In this document: positions 40,900 through 44,997 of the stretch, piece by piece | Layout of the letters: each line of letters opens with the position of its first letter | Position numbering within the stretch: the first letter of the stretch is position 1 | Assembly: GCA_017466825.1 (NCBI GenBank) | Contig: JAFTTJ010000002.1 | Coordinates: 1-44,997, forward strand | Direction of reading: 5' to 3' | Length of the DNA: 44,997 nt | Source: Clostridia bacterium | Lineage (GTDB): Bacteria; Bacillota; Clostridia; Christensenellales; Borkfalkiaceae | Notes under the pieces: generated by a model | The model's input: the letters and a program-made list of their open reading frames with translations, nothing else | Database searches by the model: none | What the model was told of the DNA's origin: nothing | Program-made: the position numbers and the translations under genes

Positions 40900-42267
40900 T
40901 TACTTTTGAGCGATATTTCTCGCTACGTGAACACCGCTTGCCGACGCGTGCGAGAGAGAGTGGGTTATACCGCTACCGTCGCCGATAACGTAAAGCCCTT
41001 TGTGGCAACACTCAAGGTTTTGGTCGACTTCAACTTCCATATTGTAAAACTTAACTTCAACGCCGTATAAAAGGGTATCGTCGTTAGCCATGCCGGGCGC
41101 GATTTTATCAAGGGCGTAAATCATTTCGATAATGCCGTCTAAAAGTCGCTTAGGAAGAACCAAACTCAAATCGCCCGGGGTTGCGGACATCGTCGGGGTG
41201 GTGAAGCCTTCTTCAATACGCTTTTCGGTACTTCTTTGTCCTCTTATAAGGTCGCCGAATCTCTGTACCATAACCCCACCGCCGAGCATGTTTGAAAGCC
41301 TTGCAATCGATTCCGCGTAGCCCGTCGAATCTTTAAACGGCTCTGAAAAATGCTTTGAAACGAGAAGAGCAAAGTTGGTGTTGCCCGTTTGTTTTTTGGG
41401 GTCTTCGTAACTGTGTCCGTTTACGGTAACTATACCGTTGGTATTTTCGCTAACCACTTCACCTTTGGGATTCATACAAAAAGTACGTACTTTATCGCCG
41501 TATTTCGGGGTGCGGTAAACGATTTTACTCTCGTAGAGTTCGTCGGTCAAGTGCGAAAAGATTTCCGCAGGAATTTCAACTCTCACGCCGATATCAACCC
41601 TATTTGACTGGGTGGGGATATTCATTTCGTGGCAAACTTGTTCCATCCACTTGCTACCGCTTCTTCCTACCGAAATAACGCAATATTTACAAGTGTAGGT
41701 TTTGTCCTTGCAAACAAGCGTATAGCCGTCGTTTTCCGCTTTAACGTGTTCTACTGCCGAATCAAAGAAAAAATCGGCTTTGTCCTTTAAGTGGTTGAAC
41801 AAATTTTCCAAAACGACGTAATTTACGTCCGTACCGAGATGGCGAACCGACGCGTCCAAAAGGTGCAAGTCGTTTTGCATGCAAATCTTTTTGAATTTAG
41901 AGCCTGCGGTAGAATAAAGGCGAGTGCCTTCGCCACCGAATTGCATATTGATATCGTCGACGTAGTACATTAAGTCCATAGCCGTCTTTTTGCCGATATA
42001 TTCATAAAGCGTACCGCCAAAGTCGTTGGTTATGTTGTATTTTCCGTCTGAAAATGCGCCTGCGCCACCAAAACCGCTCATAATTGAACAATGTTTACAG
42101 TTGATGCAAGATTTAATTTTATCCCCGTCAATGGGGCATTTGCGCTTGTGTAAAGGGTTGCCCGCTTCAAAAACGGCAATCTTTAAATCGGGGCGTAGTT
42201 TAGTAAGTTCGTAAGCGGAAAAAATTCCGCCGGGGCCCGCGCCTATAATAATAACGTCGTAATTCAT
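40900..42267 (-). CDS. FAD-dependent dehydrogenase (COG2509 type)
   Basis: 455 residues with an N-terminal Rossmann FAD motif IIGAGPGGIFSAYEL (G9-x-G11-x-x-G14). Cysteines C48, C54, C57 and C60 in the HKRCPIDGDKIKSCINCKHC-type segment, near residues 42-61, could bind a metal or iron-sulfur centre. The C-terminal motif GLYVIGDGSGITHSLSHASASG closes the FAD site. It matches the large group of uncharacterised FAD-dependent dehydrogenases in Clostridia. The natural substrate is unknown. RBS CGGAGAA; convergent with the DUF1292 gene. Confidence 0.87.
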   Translation of the reverse strand: MNYDVIIIGAGPGGIFSAYELTKLRPDLKIAVFEAGNPLHKRKCPIDGDKIKSCINCKHCSIMSGFGGAGAFSDGKYNITNDFGGTLYEYIGKKTAMDLMYYVDDINMQFGGEGTRLYSTAGSKFKKICMQNDLHLLDASVRHLGTDVNYVVLENLFNHLKDKADFFFDSAVEHVKAENDGYTLVCKDKTYTCKYCVISVGRSGSKWMEQVCHEMNIPTQSNRVDIGVRVEIPAEIFSHLTDELYESKIVYRTPKYGDKVRTFCMNPKGEVVSENTNGIVTVNGHSYEDPKKQTGNTNFALLVSKHFSEPFKDSTGYAESIARLSNMLGGGVMVQRFGDLIRGQRSTEKRIEEGFTTPTMSATPGDLSLVLPKRLLDGIIEMIYALDKIAPGMANDDTLLYGVEVKFYNMEVEVDQNLECCHKGLYVIGDGSGITHSLSHASASGVHVARNIAQK

Positions 42268-42396
42268 AGTTTTCTCCGTACAAGCCTTTTATAGACATAT
42301 TTTTAATCATAGTTTATTATACCACTTTATATAATAAATTTCAACTAGTTTCAAAATATATTTTTCCTACATAGTATATTTTACGGAGATTTTATC

Positions 42397-43458
42397 GTGA
42401 AAGGTAGGTGTTGGAAGGAAATCGACTTAAACGTAATTAAAAATAATTATTTATATTGCCAAAAACTACTCAAAAAAGAGCAAAAAATAATGGCAGTGGT
42501 AAAGGCCAACGCGTACGGGCACGGCGGGGCAAAAGTTGCAAAGGCGCTTCAGGGGTTAGGGTGTGAAAAATTTGCCGTCGCAACCGTAAAAGAAGGGGTT
42601 GTATTGCGCAAAAAGGGCGTTTTAGGCGAAATTTTAATTCTCGGTTATACCCCTAAAAAAGACTTAAAAACGGTCGTTGAGTACGGCTTGTGCCAAGCCC
42701 TATATTCTGATGATTACGCGCGAATTTTACAAAGTAGCCGACTGCCTATAAAGGTTCATATCGCGGTTGATACGGGTATGAATAGGCTTGGGTTTAGCGC
42801 GGACGAAAAGGGGCTTAAGAGCATTGAAAAACTAGCCGAAAAGTTTAAAATCGAAGGCGTTTACACCCATTTATCGTCGGCGGACGAAAATGATGGCGAC
42901 GAGTTTACCGCTTGCCAAATAGAAAGGTTTAAAAAGGTTGTAAAAGGGCTTAGTTTTGCGCCGAAAAGCGTGCATTATGCTAATTCTAAGGGTTTTTTGC
43001 GGTTTAACGAGTCCTTTGCGGATACCGTAAGGCTTGGAATTTGCCTATACGGTTTAGGCGATTGTAACGGTGTTAGCCCCGCCCTTGAGTGGAAGAGCGC
43101 GGTCACTTCGGTTAAGTTTATAAAAAATGGTGAATCGGTAGGCTACGGCAGGAGTTTTATTGCAGATAAAAATATGAAAATTATAACCGTAGGTTGCGGT
43201 TATGCCGACGGCTATTTTAGGGGGCTTTCAAACTGTGGAAAGGTCGTTATCGGTGGACAAATAGCCCCCGTGGTGGGTAAAATTTGCATGGATTCTTTTA
43301 TGGTTGACGCCACCGCCGTCAGTAGAGTAAAAATCGGTGATGAAGTCGTTTTGTTGGGTAAAAATTTTTCTGCAAAGGATATGGCTTTTGCAGTCGGCAC
43401 TATCGATTATGAAATAGTAACGGCTATTTCGCAACGAGTTGGCGCGGTTTATAAGTAA
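42397..43458 (+). CDS. alr: Alanine racemase
   Basis: 353 residues. PLP enzyme that makes D-alanine for peptidoglycan. The PLP lysine is K36 in MAVVKANAYGHG, and the second catalytic region GYGRSF with VGCGYADGYFRGL is present, along with PVVGKICMDSFMVDAT. The start is GTG with TACGGAG upstream, and the first residues (CWKEIDLNVIKNN) match the family N-terminus. It runs opposite to the FAD gene from a divergent intergenic region. A tRNA-Leu follows. Confidence 0.96.
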   Translation: MKGRCWKEIDLNVIKNNYLYCQKLLKKEQKIMAVVKANAYGHGGAKVAKALQGLGCEKFAVATVKEGVVLRKKGVLGEILILGYTPKKDLKTVVEYGLCQALYSDDYARILQSSRLPIKVHIAVDTGMNRLGFSADEKGLKSIEKLAEKFKIEGVYTHLSSADENDGDEFTACQIERFKKVVKGLSFAPKSVHYANSKGFLRFNESFADTVRLGICLYGLGDCNGVSPALEWKSAVTSVKFIKNGESVGYGRSFIADKNMKIITVGCGYADGYFRGLSNCGKVVIGGQIAPVVGKICMDSFMVDATAVSRVKIGDEVVLLGKNFSAKDMAFAVGTIDYEIVTAISQRVGAVYK

Positions 43459-43505
43459 CTGCTTTTAAAAACTTGTAAATATAAAACTTTTTTAGATAAA
43501 AATGC

Positions 43506-43534
43506 TTGACAACAAAAAGCCGTAATGCTATAAT
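43506..43534 (+). promoter_or_regulatory. tRNA-Leu promoter
   Basis: TTGACA (43506-43511), 17-nt spacer, TATAAT (43529-43534), about 20 nt before the tRNA. Confidence 0.88.
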
Positions 43535-43553
43535 GATTAAGCATTTTAGCAAT

Positions 43554-43640
43554 GCTGAAGTGGCGGAACAGGCAGACGCAAGGGACTTAAAATCCCTCGG
43601 TAGCGATACCGTACCGGTTCGATTCCGGTCTCCAGCACCA
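43554..43640 (+). tRNA. tRNA-Leu (anticodon TAA)
   Basis: 87 nt, class II, with long variable arm and encoded CCA. The anticodon arm AGGGACT-TAA-AATCCCT gives TAA. The T-arm is ACCGG-TTCGATT-CCGGT. Acceptor GCTGAAG against CTCCAGC leaves an A5-C68 mismatch; the other six pairs are good. Confidence 0.95.
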
Positions 43641-43676
43641 AAAAGCCCCAAACCCTATTTAGGGTTTGGGGCTTTT
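43641..43676 (+). terminator. tRNA-Leu terminator
   Basis: AAAAAGCCCCAAACCCT, loop ATTT, AGGGTTTGGGGCTTTTT. Perfect 17-bp stem ending in a T-run. Confidence 0.95.
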
Positions 43677-43937
43677 TGATTTTGAGAAAAGTAAAGCGAA
43701 CCGCAGGTTCGCTTCGTTTGCGCCACAAGTATAAATATAGTAAAAGCAATTCGCAAACGCACGAGCAATAATTAAATCAAGAGTGAAAGAAGAGTTAAGC
43801 GGACGAGTAGCATAATAAAAACGAGAGTAAATTTTGCGAGTATTCCGGTCTTGGTTGAAAAGAAAGTATTATTCAATAGGGTTTGGGGCTTTTTGATTTT
43901 GAGAAAAGTAAAGCGAACCGCAGGTTCGCTTCGTTTG
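43661..43937 (+). repeat. 60-bp exact duplication after tRNA-Leu
   Basis: The 60 nt at 43661-43720 (the 3' arm of the tRNA-Leu terminator onward) are repeated without a mismatch at 43878-43937, with weaker similarity for about 13 nt beyond. Each copy ends with the hairpin AAGCGAACC-GCA-GGTTCGCTT. The 157 nt between copies (43721-43877) have no gene or recognisable structure. Confidence 0.88.
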
Positions 43938-44166
43938 AGCCACGAGTATTACGGTCTTGTAAAACGGAGAGTTGATAATGGGGTTTGAAACTTGTTCGCT
44001 TCGTTTATAACTCGTCAAAAACCGCCGTTATTTTCCAAAAGTCGCAAGCGCAAAAGTGAAAGAATTGTAAAAATTTTTTCAAGTTAAAAATTTTTTTAAA
44101 AGTCGCTTGAAAGTTGTTTTTTGAGTGTGTTAAAATTAGAGTACCAAGCAAAGGAGAGTAGCGTTT
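43938..44166 (+). promoter_or_regulatory. Leader of flavoprotein gene
   Basis: No gene before 44167. The likely promoter is TTGAAA (44107-44112), 18-nt spacer, TAAAAT (44131-44136). The preceding 44050-44105 is very AT-rich with A and T tracts. Confidence 0.6.
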
Positions 44167-44703
44167 ATGAAGAAAGTAATCGTTATATCGTCAACACCGC
44201 GCAGGGGTGGCAATTCTGAAGTTTTAGCAGAAGAATTCGCTCGTGGCGCAGGCGACGCAGGGCATCTTGTTGAAGTTATTGACCTTAGAGACTATCATTT
44301 GAATTATTGCGTGGCGTGCTATTCGTGTACGGAAAGCGGTAAATGCGTTATCGGCGACGGTATGAACGAAATTGCCGAAAAACTTTTAGAAGCCGACGTT
44401 ATCGTCTTTGCTACCCCCGTTTATTTTTACTCAATGAGCGGGCAACTCAAAGTGTTTATCGATAGGCTCGTGCCCGTCTACACCAAAATTAAGTCGGATA
44501 TTTATATCATTGCAACTCAATGGGACGAGAGTACCGATATGATGGAAAAGGTTATCGACTCAATTCGCGGTTGCACGGTCGATTGCTTTGAAAATTGTGA
44601 AGAGAAGGGTGTTTTGTACGGCGTTGGATTGACCGATATCGGCGACGCGGAGAAAAAACCCGAGTTTTTAGCAACCGCTTACGAAATGGGTAAAAATTGC
44701 TAA
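44167..44703 (+). CDS. Iron-sulfur flavoprotein-like NAD(P)H/FMN reductase
   Basis: 178 residues, flavodoxin fold. SSTPRRGGNSE (8-18) is the FMN phosphate loop and ATPVYFYSMSGQLKVFIDR the family core. C48, C51, C54 and C60 form a CX2CX2CX5C cluster, the compact spacing known for the [4Fe-4S] site of iron-sulfur flavoproteins (Isf), so an electron-transfer role is likely. Alternative: a plain NADPH-dependent FMN reductase with structural cysteines. RBS AAAGGAG. Monocistronic, with a terminator after it. Confidence 0.88.
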   Translation: MKKVIVISSTPRRGGNSEVLAEEFARGAGDAGHLVEVIDLRDYHLNYCVACYSCTESGKCVIGDGMNEIAEKLLEADVIVFATPVYFYSMSGQLKVFIDRLVPVYTKIKSDIYIIATQWDESTDMMEKVIDSIRGCTVDCFENCEEKGVLYGVGLTDIGDAEKKPEFLATAYEMGKNC

Positions 44704-44723
44704 TCATTATATAATATATATAT

Positions 44724-44753
44724 AGCCAACGGTTTATCGCCGTTGGCTTTTTT
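44724..44753 (+). terminator. Terminator after flavoprotein gene
   Basis: AGCCAACGG (44724-44732), loop TTTATCG, CCGTTGGCT (44740-44748), then TTTTT. Confidence 0.92.
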
Positions 44754-44997
44754 ATACTCAAAAATCCTTATTTTAAGCCGAAAAAACGCAATTTATCCAC
44801 AAAAATATTGATAAATAAAAAATTTTTTAAAAATATTGAAAAATTTGGTGAAAAATGTTTGACAATCTGAAATTAAAATGTTAAGATAAGCAAGCACTCT
44901 TGGGGAGCGACCTAGAGAAAGCGCATAAAAAAGCGAAGAGAGAAGGCATATAAAAAACTTTTAAAAAAGTAATAAAAAATGCTTGACAGTCGCAAAA
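44754..44997 (+). promoter_or_regulatory. Promoter region of a gene beyond the window
   Basis: No reading frame. TTGACA (44859-44864), 17-nt spacer, TAAGAT (44882-44887) make one promoter, and a second consensus TTGACA lies at 44983-44988 with its -10 cut off. Tandem strong promoters with a long non-coding leader between (44888-44980) would fit an rRNA or tRNA operon, but the downstream gene is not visible. A perfect DnaA-box match TTATCCACA lies at 44793-44801. Confidence 0.55.

Noticed and set aside
40840-41070. 76-codon + strand frame after the DUF1292 gene
   Set aside because: It runs through the bidirectional terminator and is antisense to the FAD dehydrogenase; no RBS.
44793-44801. Chromosomal origin suggested by a perfect DnaA box
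   Set aside because: Only one box is seen, and no dnaA, dnaN or box cluster is in the window.

Overview
The window reads as a chromosomal segment of an anaerobic, low-to-mid GC Bacillota, most likely a gut Clostridia lineage. The signs are strong AGGAGG-type ribosome binding sites, consensus TTGACA/TATAAT promoters, clostridial housekeeping genes (formate-THF ligase, large single-chain PurL, FakA, Asp23, DUF1292, zinc-type L28) and lipoproteins with Ser/Glu/Val linkers. Species assignment is not possible from the sequence alone. There is no prophage, CRISPR array or transposase gene.

Layout. 1-542 is non-coding and repeat-rich. 543-11542 is a purine and one-carbon block on the + strand: glyA, purD, purL, fhs, guaB and a stand-alone GMP synthase ATPase subunit. 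GlyA and Fhs feed the folate one-carbon pool, PurD and PurL make purine intermediates, and GuaB and GuaA turn IMP into GMP. 11994-13567 is a small cluster of two membrane proteins and an orphan PstS-like binding protein. 13858-15672 holds a GH63/trehalase-like glycosidase and a Doc toxin with a 42-residue antitoxin. 15730-18447 (- strand) holds a large ferritin-like protein and a CNNM/CorC-type transporter. 18689-26668 holds a glycine-rich lipoprotein, TldD/TldE and two paralogous lipoproteins. 26840-31525 is the str cluster (rpsL, rpsG, fusA, tuf) with structured leaders and spacers. 31990-34505 is a mixed accessory stretch (XRE regulator/SHOCT pair, LRR protein, GNAT, rpmB). 34693-39083 holds asp23, fakA and recG. 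39240-39476 is a Val-Gly-Cys tRNA cluster. 39662-44703 holds a YwaF-like protein, a DUF1292 protein, a FAD dehydrogenase, alr, tRNA-Leu and an iron-sulfur-flavoprotein-like gene. The window ends in a promoter region.

The most unusual signal is a dispersed family of about 116-128 bp imperfect hairpin elements at 1, 6747 (three tandem 126-bp copies), 11545, 13565, 31577 and 36739. All lie in + orientation, mostly directly after a stop codon. Each copy has three stem segments that differ in sequence between copies yet keep complementarity, separated by conserved unpaired blocks and capped by a conserved GACC-(N5)-GGTC tip. Stem covariation around fixed loops points to a structured RNA or single-stranded DNA element that I do not recognise.

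Other points of interest are a GuaB that matches the Tritrichomonas foetus IMPDH type down to residue numbers, a GMP synthase lacking its amidotransferase domain, the polyglycine-type lipoprotein, a 13-bp motif recurring after stop codons and in terminator stems, and a repressor operator inside a promoter spacer.
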